A stretch of 64,000 nucleotides of DNA from Bicyclus anynana (GCF_947172395.1 NC_069086.1:14893572-14957571), one strand, 5' to 3'. Positions 1 through 11,100 are shown, counted from the stretch's first letter. Notes: generated by a model not told the origin, from the sequence alone. Translations and numbers: made by a program.

Positions 1-334
1 AGGGAAATCCAACATCCGTCGACCTGCGGATTATAATAGTGAAGCCTTTAAACTGAAGAGTATTGCCGTGAGAGCAAAATATTCGAGCAAATATGTAGAG
101 CAACTAAAAATGTTAAGTTATACTTGTCCTTAAAAGTAAGTTAAATTAGTAAAAGTAAGTTAAAATTGTTTGTTTGGCTTTTAACGCTTTTACCACTTAG
201 TTAATCATCCCGAAATTTATTTATTTATTTATGCCATAATGCACAAAAAAAAATAATTACTTGCAAAGATATTGTGTAAAGGCATGTGAAATTATACAAA
301 TTTAAAAATTAATATGACAATGGCACACTGATTT

Positions 335-625
335 TTAACAAAATTGGCCAAGTGCATCTTGGGCCACGCGCTGTATAGGGTTCTGTAGATTGAATTAGCA
401 TTTTAAACCCCTATTTAATACTAAAAAATAACTATAAAAATTTCTTAAGATTTCATATTACGATATTACGACTTTGCTTACATTATTAATGTACACGCTC
501 ATGCTAAATTACAGCTTTCTAGTATAATAGCATCTGCGCTAAACCGCGGACAGACGGACGGACAGAGAGACGGACATGGCGAGACTATAAGGGTTCCTTG
601 TGGACTACGGAATCCTAAAAACGAA
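335..625. repeat. Interspersed repeat with short inverted ends
   Basis: The left side carries AGGGTTCTGTAG (about 378-389) and the right side CTACGGAATCCTA (about 605-617), which are imperfect inverted complements. A run of GGACAGACGGACGGACAG-like sequence lies near 549-577. From memory, this arrangement recurs widely in insect genomes as a non-coding interspersed repeat. It has no coding capacity. The family is not identified and the outer limits are approximate. Confidence 0.4.
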
Positions 626-880
626 TAACACAACATGTCACCGTGTATTTATCAATGGTGACTCTAGCTTAGTTGATCGTTGGAATAATAGACATAAAGT
701 TACAGCTCGGTTGGATGGTTCGTATCACGGATCCTTTAACTTATTGTAACGAACGCACAATGGATCGAATTATTTATTTCCTTTCACTCCTTTTTCATTG
801 TTACCGTTTAGGGGCAGAAATTTACGCTCGTCTAACGATTGTGAGTCACGAGTTATATCAACATAAATCTTTATCATATA

Positions 881-955
881 TAGCAGACGCCTCGCGGTTT
901 CACTCGCGTAGTTCCAGTAGGAATACGGGGTTATAATATAGGCTTTGACATTTAT
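881..955 (-). mobile_element. HEL-3 Helitron-like fragment
   Basis: GCAGACGCCTCGCGGTTTC followed by GTAGTTCC and GGAATACGGGG is the reverse complement of the GC-rich 3' end of the HEL-3 group seen complete at 13275. Only the terminal part is present. It is non-coding. Confidence 0.5.
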
Positions 956-1095
956 AGATAACGACGCTTCTTCTATTCAAGGTTAAGTAGATCCGATAAT
1001 TATCCCCTACAACCTCACAAACTTTACGTCGTTATAATATTATATTTACAATAAAATATCTACTTATTTAGCTAACTATGGGCCTTATTAGAAGT

Positions 1096-1426
1096 CAAAG
1101 TCACTCAGCGGGCGATTGAGCGAGCTATGCTTGGAGTTTCTCTGCGTGATCGAATCATAAATGAGGAGATCCGCAGGTGAACCAAAGCACAGAAAACATA
1201 TGACCAAAGTCACTGACATAGCTCAGCAAATCGCGACGCTGAAGTGACAATGGGCAGGCCACATAGTTCGAAGATTCGATGGACGTTGGGGTCCCAAGTC
1301 TCAAGGGAAAGCATAGTGTCGACTCCCTGCTGATGATGCTGGCGGCTCGAAACCGTTGTGCTTGGAAGTCCATGCATGTCCAGCAGTGGACGTCCATCAG
1401 CTGATGATGATGATGATGATGAAAAT
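1096..1426 (+). pseudogene. RTE-type LINE 3' end, broken
   Basis: This is the C-terminal end of an RTE-type LINE reverse transcriptase frame (reads like RAMLGVSLRDR, then KVTDIAQ, then GHIVR) followed by the family's 3' terminus and a (GAT)n tail at 1403-1424. The same segment recurs at 41606, 50065, 55445 and 57190. This copy has in-frame stops, for example TGA near 1180 and 1246, and a short internal duplication around ACCAAAG (1180-1212). It is a dead, 5'-truncated insertion, as expected for target-primed reverse transcription. Confidence 0.75.
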
Positions 1427-2164
1427 ACCTACTTTTTCATCGCAACTTTTTTCCTTTGTTTTCCTGTGAAAACTAAATCTGTTCATTAGATCCATAGATG
1501 AGAATGAACAGACAAACATTTTTACAAAAATAATTTTAAGAATTGCTTTTTCAGGTTCACCGCAACTCAATAATCAATCTTTGTCAGTCGTATAGTGGTT
1601 TCAAATCTATAGAAAATTCAGCAGTTATATCCAACGATATTTTGTAATATGGATATGTTACGTGCTTAGAAAATCACCGCAAAAAGTGATTCGAATTTAG
1701 TTGCTCCACTGACACACATCCACAATTTGGTGTTTACTTACATTATATAAATTTAAGTATATATTATATAGTTTTTACACTTCCTGTACCCACAACTCGA
1801 CATTGTAGACAATATTTCACTTTATAACTTTCGTTGTTTATTAAGCGACTTAATGAAATTAAGACAATTATGCACATTCGTCCGCCTCAGTTTTGATGCC
1901 CTAGTGCCCTATCTCTAGATAAAATATCGTTGGTATAACTGTAACAAATGAACACAGCAGATGGTAACTCGATAAGAAACAGCTGCGTTTCAGTTTTCGA
2001 ATTCCATTGAAAGTTCATTCGATATATTGGCTTTATTTTCACTTTTACATGTGCGGTGCTTCTTTTGATGTGCACGCTCTTTGGGTATTGGAACGTAGGC
2101 AAAATATGGCTTTTGAGAACATTTTATATTTGTGTTTTAATTTTTTTAATTACTAGATTAATGA
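1427..2164. other. No gene seen
   Basis: AT-rich sequence with no supported coding region. I recognise no repeat family in it. Open frames here are short and have no domain-like composition. Confidence 0.5.
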
Positions 2165-2236
2165 CGACCTCTTTGTTGTTGTTGGTGTTTTTGTTGTTGG
2201 TGTTGGTGTTTTTGTTGTTGTTGGTGTTGTTGTCGA
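2165..2236. repeat. Impure GTT/GTG microsatellite
   Basis: A run of TTGTTG units broken by GTG and TTT, covering about 70 bp. It is a simple repeat; the hydrophobic frame through it (poly Leu/Val) is a composition artefact. Confidence 0.8.
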
Positions 2237-2821
2237 AGTTGGTAGTGCTGTGGTTCTTAATAGAGGTTTCCTGGTTTCGAATTCTAGCTAAAGCCTAAAA
2301 ATCCCAGCAAAAAACAAAAATACGTAGTTTTTATAATTACAGTAGTTATTATAGTGTCTGCGGAAACGCAAAAATCTGATGAAAAGACTTCGTATGTTTT
2401 GCTTACTTTTTTTTAAGAAAATTTAACAAGATCCCATCTTAAAAATTCGAGAAAGATTTTCAAGATTTCTCTTGTAATTAATTACTATTTAAACGTGTAA
2501 TTAAGACAAGAGTCGTTTAGGGAAAATAAAGATTTGTTTTCTCCTGAAAAAATCACAAATCCCTGAGACAATCTTTACAAAGTGGAAGTTCTAAGCGCCG
2601 AAACAAAGTTAATTTAAAATATTGTTTCTGGCTTTGAGACATGGACCCGGATCAGTTTCTCTAACAATTTTGATCTTAATTAAAATAAGTTAATGAAAAA
2701 TATTTTTATAATACAAATTAATTGTCGACACGTATTTTTTCGAATTAGATAGAGTAATGTGGATTATAATAATAGGTGTGGAAATGGTACCTATACTACA
2801 TAACCTATGTTCATTAAAAAC

Positions 2822-3131
2822 GTGGTATGCGCGGTGGATTTACAAGACGGAGGTCCTGGGTTCGATCCCCGGCTGGGCCGATTGAGGTTTTCTTAATTAT
2901 TCTAGGACTGGCTGGTGGGAGGCTTCGGTCGTGGCTAGTTACCACCCTACCGACAAAGACGTACCGCCAAGCGATTTAGCGTTCCGGCACGATGTCGTGT
3001 AGAAACCGAAAGGGGTTTGGATTTTCATCCTCCTCCTAACAAGTTAGCCCGCTTCCATCTTAGATTGCATCATCACTTACCATTCAGGTGAGATTGTAAC
3101 CAAGAGCTAACTTGTAAAAATTAAAAAAAAA
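2822..3131 (+). mobile_element. SINE-A (tRNA-derived), 5' truncated
   Basis: The tRNA-like head begins at GGTATGCGCGGTGG, so the first ~15 bases seen in other copies are missing. The B box GGTTCGATCCCC is intact (about 2859-2870). The body follows the family order: GATTGAGGTTTTCTTAATT, GGTGGGAGGCTTCGG, CGTACCGCCAAGCG, then CATCATCACTTACC and AACTTGTAAAAATT plus an A-rich tail. SINE-A is non-autonomous and would depend on LINE machinery. Confidence 0.9.
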
Positions 3132-3391
3132 GAATGTAATGTACCTATATGTCGGCGAGTGAGTTATTTGATTGGTTAGCAAAATTTACGTTGATTATTG
3201 TGATAATATTAGAATCAGGTTTTCATGTAATTGGGTTTTAATTATTTACTGTTTAAATAAATAAGACTTTAATTTTGTCTATCTGCCAAGTGCCACTGTT
3301 GACACGTAAAGCTTAGAACCTGCTCTGAGGCTACGGCTTCTCCGTTGTCAGAAGTGGAATTTAGTCATTCCTCGTTATATACATATAATAA

Positions 3392-3583
3392 TCTATACTA
3401 ATATTATAAAGTTGAAGAGTTTGTATGATTGAACGCGCTGATCTCAAGAACTACTGGTCCGATTTGAAAGATTCTTTCAGTATTAGATAGCCCATTTGTC
3501 GAGGAAGGCTATAAGCAATATATTATCCCCGTATTCTTACGGGAACGGGAACCACGCGGGTGAAACCGCGCGGCGTCAGCTAG
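3392..3583 (+). mobile_element. HEL-1 Helitron-like element, near full length
   Basis: It starts TCTATACTAATATTATAA and ends CCGCGCGGCGTCAGCTAG. The flanking bases A on the left and T on the right are what Helitron insertion between A and T predicts. A GC-rich hairpin (ACGCGGGTGAAACCGCGCGG region) sits just before the CTAG end. It has no coding capacity, and the layout matches the Lep1-type non-autonomous elements of Lepidoptera. Confidence 0.85.
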
Positions 3584-4540
3584 TATTTGTATAAAGGAAT
3601 TACCGACTGAATGATCATATTATCGCAGGGCATAATTAGGACTATATTAATCTAGCCGTAGATTTTATCACCATGAAAATTTGCATGCATTTGGATTCCT
3701 TTAGCATAGTAAAGAAAGGATTTTTAAAAACTTAGTCAGTTTTTCATTTTTGCAAGCGTATACGGTTGCTAGTTCTTTAATATAAACAGATGACAAATAT
3801 TACGTAGCACATTAGTAGTAGGTACGACAACAAATGGCGGTCCAACCAGGGCCCAACCGGTATCGGATGCAATCGCTGAACTGTAAAGTAAAAAAAAATT
3901 TAAAGTGCTTCCAAAATCAATATACGGCGATACTAAAATTCCAGCGGTCAAAGCCCGTTAGTGAGGCTATAATAATAATCATAAAAGCGTTATCCAAGGA
4001 ACCCATTAACTTATTTGCTGCTAAGCGAAATGTGTTTTTGATTGGTTGTCAGGTGAAGACCGCTGGACTCCAATTAGCGAGCAATCGATTGGTTGTCAAG
4101 GCGGGTGTCACCAGCGCGCTGCTGGCAGTTCACTTAATACATCTTTAATTTATTAGTTTCTTTATATACTTTTAGATCTTTATCAACCGTCTAACCGTAA
4201 TATAGTCCCAAAGTAAGCGTATCAATAGCCTGTGTTAAGGGTACTAAGTTAGCTGATTTTATCTTTAACATCTGTGTACATATAAATTATAAATATAATG
4301 TAATATGTATTGTAGGAAATAGTAGTCTGAGACGGATATGACGTCAGGTGACGCGAATTGTTTCTGTAAAGAGTGGGGAGTTAAAGAGGGGTAACGATCG
4401 GTTGGCGGGAACGAATCATGATATAAGGCACTCGTCGCACGGCACGTTTCATTACCCACCGGTGACGTCGTAGTGGTTCCACAGGGAGCTAAACGGTATT
4501 TACTCAACAGGAAAAAAAAGGTACGCTTCAGTATGTTCAT
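3584..4540. other. No gene; possible repeat sequence 4370-4540
   Basis: No coding region is supported. The stretch 4370-4540, with GTAGTGGTTCCACAGGGAGC and TACTCAACAGGAAAAAAAA, resembles 34320-34395 (GTAGTGGTCCCACATGGAGC and TACTCAACACGAAAAAAA). It is therefore probably an interspersed repeat of unknown family, continuous with the repeat that starts at 4541. Confidence 0.4.
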
Positions 4541-4829
4541 AGTGTTCGAGCCGCCACATTTCTTGTTGTGTAATTCTTAATGGGTTACTTGTGATAGGCG
4601 GGGAGAGTGACTTGAGTGGAAAAGGGGAGTGTTAGTTAACTGTCAATAGCACCTTTAACCCTACATACAACGTTCACAAGTGCGTGACTCCACTCAAGGT
4701 CATTCTCTGCCATTCTCATTTGGTTACAGTTTGATTTGTTAATTAAGTTGTCTTGTTTTGTGAATCATAACTTTTGTTCGACATTGGTTTTCTTATTTTT
4801 GTAATCCATTTCTGGGTCTGCTAAAAGTA
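4541..4829 (+). repeat. Unnamed dispersed repeat, copy 1
   Basis: This stretch aligns along its length with 13903-14199. Shared blocks include GTTCGAGCCG, GTGTAATTCTT, TGGGTTACTTG, CACTCAAGGTCATTCTCTGC, GTTACAGTTTGATTTGTTAA and TCTGCTAAAAGTA. No open frame is conserved between the copies, so it is a non-coding repeat, possibly the end of a larger element. Confidence 0.6.
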
Positions 4830-4954
4830 ATTAACATTGAAATAAATGAGTTTTCACTTTAAGTAATATAACAACAATACAGACAAGCGCATTGTAAAGC
4901 AATTTAATCGTAATTTGAAACAAAACTAAGGCTGTATGTATAATTAAGCTCGAT

Positions 4955-5035
4955 GGGTGTTAAAGGCTTTGCGTTGGTTTGATGTTTCCGACCTGTTGCG
5001 GTGTATTCACTCGAGTATCTATAGCTCCAAGGGCT
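4955..5035 (+). repeat. Short dispersed repeat, copy 1
   Basis: GGTGTTAAAGGCTTTG, then CCGACCTGTTGCG, TATTCACTCG and ATCTATAG recur in the same order at 6544-6650. The family is unknown and the piece is non-coding. Confidence 0.45.
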
Positions 5036-5604
5036 AATGACATTCCTAAGCCGCCTTTGCTCTATAATCCTTAGGAATAATTGTGGATCTCATACAATAC
5101 AGGTTCTACAGAAACTATTGAAACTAGACAGTGTGAGTTTCGAATTCTAATCTCTCTATATCTGTTCTTTTTTTAGGTTCAGTTACATCTATCAGTGATC
5201 AATCGCTCGACTTTAAACTGAATTTTTCATATCTGAGAATGTTTCAAGTTGAAGGTCACTCCATTAAGCAACTATTCGTGATATGGTCGATTTTTGGTTA
5301 TCACTGTACACCACACAATCTATACAATAAATAGATAGCGACAGATTTTTACGAAAAGTACAGTAAAGCGGTAGTGACCCTTATTAGGGTAATTTTTAGT
5401 TTAGATCCAATGTTTTTCAAATATTATCATCAGCCACTTCTAACTGTCAACTTTAGGCTACTTGCCTCTTGCTAAAGAATAGGGGTATTATAGACCTATT
5501 ACGTTACTTTTGTGCGGATTGTCGAGTATAGATTATTGAATGGAGGCAATTTAAAGTGTTGATAGAATAGGGACTTTTTAATGAGACTGAAGATGAGATG
5601 AGTC
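5036..5604. other. No gene seen
   Basis: AT-rich sequence without a supported gene or a recognised repeat. Confidence 0.5.
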
Positions 5605-5660
5605 CGTTACTATCTTAGACTGCATCGTCACTTAACATAAGGTGCGATCGTAGCCAAGTT
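5605..5660 (+). mobile_element. SINE-A 3' fragment
   Basis: ATCTTAGACTGCATCGTCAC followed by an ACATAAGGTGCGATCGTAGCC block matches the last ~60 bp of SINE-A. A separate minus-strand SINE-A starts only 30 bp downstream, so two insertions lie side by side in opposite orientation. Confidence 0.55.
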
Positions 5661-5690
5661 TGTGTTGTAATCGGCAATGCAGGCACCAGG

Positions 5691-6014
5691 TTTTTTTTTT
5701 ATTCTACACAAGTTAGCCTTTGACTACAATCTCACCTGATGGTAAGAGATGATGCAATCTAAGATGGAGGTGGGCTTACTTGTTAGGAGGAGAATGAAAA
5801 TCCACACCCCTTTCGGTTTCTACACGACATCGTACCGGAACGCTAAATCGCTTGGCGGTACGTCTTCGTCGGTAGGGTGGTAACTAGCCACAGTCGTAGC
5901 CTCCCACCAACCAGACTTGGATCAATTAAGAAAACCTCAATTAGTCCAGAGATCGAACCCAGGACCTCCGTTTTGTAAATCCACCGCGCACACAACTGCA
6001 CCACGGAGGCCGCC
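5691..6014 (-). mobile_element. SINE-A, near full length
   Basis: A T-rich start is the complement of the A tail. ACAAGTTAGCC, CTTGGCGGTACG and GGTAACTAGCC follow, then the complement of the B box (ATCGAACCCAGGACC) and the head complement CACGGAGGCCGCC at the right end. The order of blocks agrees with the family over the full length. A frame through it (5917-6141) is not a gene. Confidence 0.9.
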
Positions 6015-6300
6015 AAAAGGTTGCATACAATACGGTAGTGCGTTTGAGCTTACGAGAGCTTTGTGCCACATCTTTCACTGTTTAAAATATGCTGATACAT
6101 ATCAATCGTTCCCAAGATACATTGCGCAGTTATTAAGGTAGATGTTAAGCAAATAGCACTTATTATGTGTATTTTTATTTTATTAATATATGTCAACCAA
6201 AAAAAATTTTACAATAATATTAAAACTACGTACTAAATTTAAATTATATATAAAGGCTCAGGCGTCGTAGAATTCGTCCGAATCGACGATCATAGGTAAA

Positions 6301-6388
6301 GTGCCCAGAAGGCTGGCAGTATTGACACGTTATATGGCAATACTAATTCTTTGGCTTAATACTAAATATAGGCCAGCCTTCTGGTCAC
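6301..6388. repeat. Inverted repeat, 17-bp arms, 54-nt spacer
   Basis: The arms at 6301-6317 and 6372-6388 pair over 17 bp with one mismatch (core CCAGAAGGCTGGC against GCCAGCCTTCTGG). The spacer holds a second small inverted pair, AGTATT and AATACT. It could be a tiny fold-back element or a template-switch product. Confidence 0.6.
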
Positions 6389-6543
6389 GAGAGGTGTCGA
6401 TTATATTAATTATTAGTATTATTTATGTGTATTGTGTAATAGTGTATTATAGGCTTTATTGTTTCACCTCAATTGTATCGAGGCTGCGCCCGTAGGTATA
6501 GAATAAAAATGAGTTTGAGCCGTAGCGAAGCCTTAATTAAGTT

Positions 6544-6650
6544 TGGTGGGTGTTAAAGGCTTTGTGTCGGTTCAACGCTCCGACCTGTTGCGTTGCATTC
6601 ACACGCGCGCTAGCGCCACTGAATGTATCTATAGGCTAGGGTTGCTGCTC
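6544..6650 (+). repeat. Short dispersed repeat, copy 2
   Basis: Matches 4955-5035 in block order (GGTGTTAAAGGCTTTG, CCGACCTGTTGCG, ATTCACACG, ATCTATAG). No protein is implied. Confidence 0.45.
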
Positions 6651-7169
6651 ATTTAACAGGATAACCATTTTTATTTTTATTTTTTTTAATCTGTAATTTG
6701 TAATTTGTTGTACAATTTATCTCTGATCTACTTATACTGGGCGACATTAGATATTTTTCAATCCAATACTCGTTTATTTCAATACATTATTTTTATTAAG
6801 AAAGAATACAATAAGTAACTTAAGCTAACTTATCCTAATAACTATACAAATCATGCCCACGTGGAGCGCTGGACAGCCAGGCTGTTCCTTTGCGCAAAAA
6901 ATGAGCCAGCCCTTCTGTCACCAGTCAAGGCAACTATTCATCAAGGCAATATACTATTCAACATTCCGAGAGGTGAGAGGAACGTGCTCAGCAGTGAGCA
7001 TAATATGGGTTAATAATGATGATAATTAAATAAAAAATATCAACATGACTATCATTGCTCTATCTTTTTTGCCGCCGGGAAATGCTTTTACGCATCCCGG
7101 TCGTAAACTGCGAACGCAGAACTGCTTAGTCTACGTCTGAGCATGTGGAACTCACTGAGAAGACCAAAA
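6651..7169. other. No gene; SINE-B 3' fragment at 6963-7026
   Basis: The only recognisable piece is a + strand SINE-B 3' end, with GAGGTGAGAGGAACGTGCTC, CAGTGAGCATAATATGGG and TTAATAATGATGAT at 6963-7026. The rest is AT-rich and shows no gene. Confidence 0.5.
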
Positions 7170-7235
7170 CTATATAATAATTTATTTATTTTGCCATCAT
7201 CCGCGAAAAGCCGACGAACCCATGCGACAGCGTCA
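7170..7235 (+). repeat. Dispersed repeat fragment (ATCCGCGAAAAGCCGACGAA family)
   Basis: ATTTATTTTGCCATCATCCG followed by CGAAAAGCCGACGAACCC recurs at 28305-28440 in the same orientation and at 19975-20180 in reverse. It is an interspersed element of unknown class. Confidence 0.5.
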
Positions 7236-7399
7236 CCCAGGTCCACCAAAAAAACGGACGGATTTCTTCCAAGACCAAAACCATTAAGACCCTTGCTTGC
7301 CTATTTGGCGATATGAAGGATCGATATAACAATTACTTTGAGGTCTCGACGCACTAGTCAGTGCACTCACTTTGATTTCCCAGAACAGACTATTCCTCG

Positions 7400-7770
7400 C
7401 CATCGAGCATAAGTGTCGCTGCACACGGGCCACACGCGACAGCCACAAACGCCGCTACAAGAAGCAAGAAGGGGCCACAAAAGTAGATGAAGCGCGCTAC
7501 AGCTACTTGTGGTCGACACTCCGCGACCCTTTATTAACCCATACATGCAGTATCATAAACGAGTGGCTTGTGGCGGTATTTTGTGTCGGCGTTTAGTGGC
7601 CGGTGCGGGCCACAAGAAGCGACCGGTGACGATTACAAGCACGTGGCGGCCACCGGCTTCAAACGCGTCTGGCGAGTCTATATAAAATGTATCAAAAGTA
7701 CAGGAAATATGCCGGTAGCGGGGTTTTGTGGTTGTGGCCGGTGGCCCGTGTACGGGAGGGGACAAGTTTT
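7400..7770. repeat. GC-rich fold-back segment, MITE candidate
   Basis: This block is much richer in GC than its surroundings and dense in partly inverted words. CACACGGGCCAC near 7420 faces GGTGGCCCGTGTAC near 7740, and inner blocks around 7425-7465 and 7560-7610 also pair imperfectly. The frames at 7372-7596, 7553-7867 and 7568-7786 follow from the composition and show no domain. A MITE is the likeliest reading, but no clean target duplication is visible. Confidence 0.4.
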
Positions 7771-8193
7771 TGGGGGATTGCCTTGATTCAAAATTGAAAA
7801 AATAAAAAAAACCAATAAAATTGTTGTAAAAAAAATGTTTTTCGTTCCGTGTTGCTGTAACGTTCAAATTAAAATCTAGCTTTACTATTTCGCTTCGTGA
7901 TATCCCTAATAGCGATACCTATTTGCTTACATAATTCGATACCTACGTACAAAATCACAGCGTTGTGCCAGAGGTTGTGCTGTAAAAGCAGAGTTAATTA
8001 AACCTGAAACAATAGGTATACGTGCACAAAATGCAGCCCGCTGGGTAGGGCTTTATTGTTTTTCGTTGGACCGAAAATTCAAATTGAATTTTAATATATT
8101 GGGTGGGTTGCTCTTGTGACCTGTGGGCCATATAACCGTTAAAAACTGCATACTCTACAACGATTTTTTGATTAATGAATAAAATAATTAAAT

Positions 8194-8412
8194 CATCATC
8201 ACTACTGAGCACGAGTCCCCGAGTTCACGAGAATGAGAGGGGTTAGTCCACCAAACTGGTCTAATGAGGATTGGCAGACTTCAAACACGAAGATAATTCA
8301 GAAAATTCTCAGGTATGCAGGTTTCTTCAAGATGTTTTTCCTTCACCGTTTGAACCAAGTGATATTTAATTTCTATAAATGAAAATAACTGAAAGTTGGA
8401 GGTGCAGGACCG
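8194..8412 (-). mobile_element. SINE-B, partial
   Basis: Reverse complement of the SINE-B body: CATCATC tail complement, GAGCACGAGTC, GAGAATGAGAGGGGTTAG, GCGGATTGGCAGACTTC-like block, AATTCTCAGGTATGCAGG, TTCCTTCACCGTTTGA and AAGTTGGAGGTGCA. The tRNA-like head is missing. Confidence 0.8.
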
Positions 8413-8493
8413 GATTTTTTCTGTGATGCACGAATGCTCATTACGAGTGAATGTTCAAGTCTATCAGCGCCTAGTAACTAGCAGATTTAATTA

Positions 8494-8683
8494 CGTATAT
8501 TATAAAACTAAAGAGTTTGTTTGTCTGATTGAACGCGCTAATCTCAGAAACTACTGGTCCGATTTGAACAATTCTTTCAGTGTTAGATAACCCATTTATT
8601 GAGGAAGTCTATAGGCTATATTTTATCCCCATATTCTTACGGAAACGGGAAACACGCGGGTGTAACCGCGCGGCGTCTACTAG
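8494..8683 (+). mobile_element. HEL-1 Helitron-like element
   Basis: The degraded 5' end (GTATATTATAAAACTAAAG) is followed by TTGATTGAACGCGCTAATC-type sequence, CTACTGGTCCGATTTG and GTTAGATAACCCATTTATTG. It ends CGCGCGGCGTCTACTAG with T after it. It is non-coding. Confidence 0.85.
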
Positions 8684-9071
8684 TTATTATTTTTAAGTGA
8701 TGTTGTGCGTATTCGCATGGTATAATTTTCATTTTGCAAAATTAAATTTCTCTAAAAGTTCCTGAAAATGCTCAAAGCAAGCAAAGCGGAATTGCTTTGT
8801 GAAAACTAATGCAGCCGCTCACAGCGTAGTATAAAAATGGCGAACTTTTAAAAATATTCGATTTTACGAGCATCCACTATTTTACTTGATATACCTACTC
8901 AGTGAGATGATATTATTTATAGAGTCGATATTATCATACTAAAGTGGTTCCTAAGCTTGCTGTCTAGCATCATTACAAATAGTGATTTCATTAAAACACC
9001 AGGCAGGTATTTTTCAAGTTTTGTAAGCTTCGAAAATTCTATGTGCATCTCGCGCAAATACATATTAAATT

Positions 9072-9424
9072 ACTAGCGGACGCCCGCGACTTCGTCCGCG
9101 TGGAATTTAGTTTTTCACAAATGCCTCGAAAAGCATGGTTTTCTCTGGGATAACAAGTAGTCTATGTGTTAATCCAGGCTATAATATATCTTAATATCAA
9201 ATTGCAGCTAATTCGGTTCAGTATTCGAGGCGTGAAAGAGTAACAAACATTCACATCATCAAAATCATCAGTTTTCGCAAATCTCGGGAAACCATGGATT
9301 TTTTCAAATATTTCCATTCCTAATTTCAGCCAAATTGTTTCAGTAGTAGCGGCGTTAAAGAGTAACAAACATCCAAACAAATATACATCCAAACATCCAT
9401 ACAAATTTTCGCGTTTATAATATT
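9072..9424 (-). mobile_element. HEL-2 Helitron-like sequence, two joined pieces
   Basis: CTAGCGGACGCCCGCGACTT starts the minus-strand element. A first body runs to AGTAACAAACATTCAC (~9252) and a second HEL-2 body (AATCTCGGGAAACCATGG, then ATTTCAGCCAAATTG, then AAACATCC repeats) runs to TTTATAATATTCAT at 9424. It looks like two related elements in series, or one duplicated body. It is non-coding. Confidence 0.7.
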
Positions 9425-9751
9425 CATTAAATTATAATTTTTTATAAGGAATTTTTTCTTCGAACGGGTACTGACAAGTGTTTTTTTGTTTTACTATCAC
9501 AGCATTTACAGTTCTAGGGGTAATAACATCTCAATGAATGTGAGCACTTAACAAATATAGAAATAAAAACATCTGCCTCTAAAGGTTATTACGGAAATGG
9601 CGGAAACTCAGTTAAGTGGGTCCGGTTAGATCCAATTTTCCGTACGGTCCAGGTACTACATTATACAAACGTTTTAAAAGCCATACACAATTTTCCCTAA
9701 TAGCAATAACAACAACAAAGCTGACTTTACCTCATTCCAGGAAGATTAATA

Positions 9752-10003
9752 TATATATTTTTTATTCTGTACAACTACAATCGCACCTGATGGTAAGTGA
9801 TGATGCAATTTAAGATGGAAGCGGGCTAACTTGTTAGGAGTAGAACGAAACTCCACACCCCTTACGTTTTCTACACGATATCGTACCGGAACGCTAATTC
9901 GCTTGGCGAGTAACTAGCCCCGGAAGTCTCCCACCAGCCAGGCCTCAGGAACCCAGGACCTCCGTCTTGTAAATCCATCGTGCATACCTCTGCGCCATGG
10001 AGG
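9752..10003 (-). mobile_element. SINE-A, internally deleted
   Basis: CAATCGCACCTGATGGTAAG and GCGGGCTAACTTGTTAGGAG are followed by CCGGAACGCTAATTCGCTTG. The element then jumps to AACTAGCCCCGG, losing the CGTCTTTGTCGGTAGGG block, and ends with AACCCAGGACC and CGCCATGGAGGCC. The head complement and B box complement are present. Confidence 0.85.
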
Positions 10004-10156
10004 CCAAAACAGTAAGATATTATACATACTTACATACCTACATGAATTTAACAGTACAATACACATACCTACTATGTTAGACTGTTAGTTTATTTTTCAC
10101 AAAATTAATTAAGTGTTTCTTCATCATCATTACCATTTAACTAATAATTTAGTAAT

Positions 10157-10308
10157 TTATACTTAATATTATAAAGTTAAAGAGTTTGTTTGTTTGTTTG
10201 ATTGAACGCGATAATCTCTGGAACTACTGGTCCGATTTAAAAATTCTTTTAGTGTTAGATAGTCCATTTATCGAGGAAGGCTATATATTATCCCTGTATT
10301 CCTATGGC
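10157..10308 (+). mobile_element. HEL-1 5' part, joined to HEL-4
   Basis: The 5' end is TTATACTTAATATTATAAAG, and the body runs to ATTATCCCTGTATTCCTATG. There it stops, without the GC hairpin and CTAG end, and passes directly into HEL-4 sequence at CTTTGACTTGCACTT. The join looks chimeric. Confidence 0.7.
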
Positions 10309-10592
10309 TTTGACTTGCACTTATTCCCCATCCCTACCCTACACTACCCTACTCCTACCCTTCCCCTACCCTACCCTACCAAATACTACTACAAACCCTA
10401 CCCCTGAATTCATTCGGTACAAAAAAAATGTGATAAATGTAGAACTGCTCGACTGATTTGGTGCAAACTTCAACTATCTACTAAATAGACCAAACAAAGC
10501 CTAAACATTTGTTTTGGATAAGTGAGTCCGTTCTTGAATTATAAAATTACAACGAAAAGTGGCATTGATTTTTATATAGATAGATAATATAC
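10309..10592 (-). mobile_element. HEL-4 element with CCTAC-rich tract
   Basis: A CTTTGACTTGCACTTATTCC-type start is followed by a CCCTACCCTACC tract (about 10325-10403). Then come CTGCTCGACTGATTTGGTGC and CTACTAAATAGACC, ending in TTTTATATAGATAGAT. The same order occurs in part at 11496-11712. The CCTAC tract is internal to the element and is not telomeric. Confidence 0.55.
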
Positions 10593-11029
10593 GAGTATAA
10601 ATATTACCGTTATACAGAAGGTAATCAACTGCCTGCCGTGGTTCCTCGATACAAAAGTTCTGTTTATTTACTTTGCTCCGATCAAAAGTTACGTCGAAGA
10701 AACTTCCTTCACTCTGTAGATACTTAGGAACATTTATTTTGCGGAGCTCTCCTGTTTCTCTTATAAATAAACGAGAGAGAATAATAAACTATACTTGAAG
10801 TGTTACGATGCGATATATCGGATATTGAGTTTGTTGATCAGATTTGTCCATTACCTACTTAAGTTGGTTTCTCTTTGAATTTTCAATGTTTTGTACTTTG
10901 TTGAAGTTTGCTTTGTGCATAGCGCCTTGTACTATATGCAATCTGTGATAGCGTCTTGTTACTTATGCATTTAATTTCCTACAATCTATCTAAGGAAATT
11001 TGCATAAACTAAATAAATAAATAAACACA

Positions 11030-11100
11030 CCTAGCGGACGCCCGCGACTTCTTTTGCGTGGAATTCAGTTTTTCATGAATCCCGCGGGGACCATTCCATT
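11030..11100 (-). mobile_element. HEL-2 3'-terminal fragment
   Basis: CTAGCGGACGCCCGCGACTT, then GCGTGGAATTCAG and AATCCCGCGGGGACC, reverse complement of the HEL-2 end. Only about 70 bp remain. Confidence 0.6.

Noticed and set aside
2056..2298. Leu/Val-rich frame as a membrane peptide
   Set aside because: It comes from an impure GTT/GTG microsatellite.
4265..4540. 91-codon minus frame as a gene
   Set aside because: It overlaps a sequence repeated near 34320-34395 and has no domain or splice evidence.
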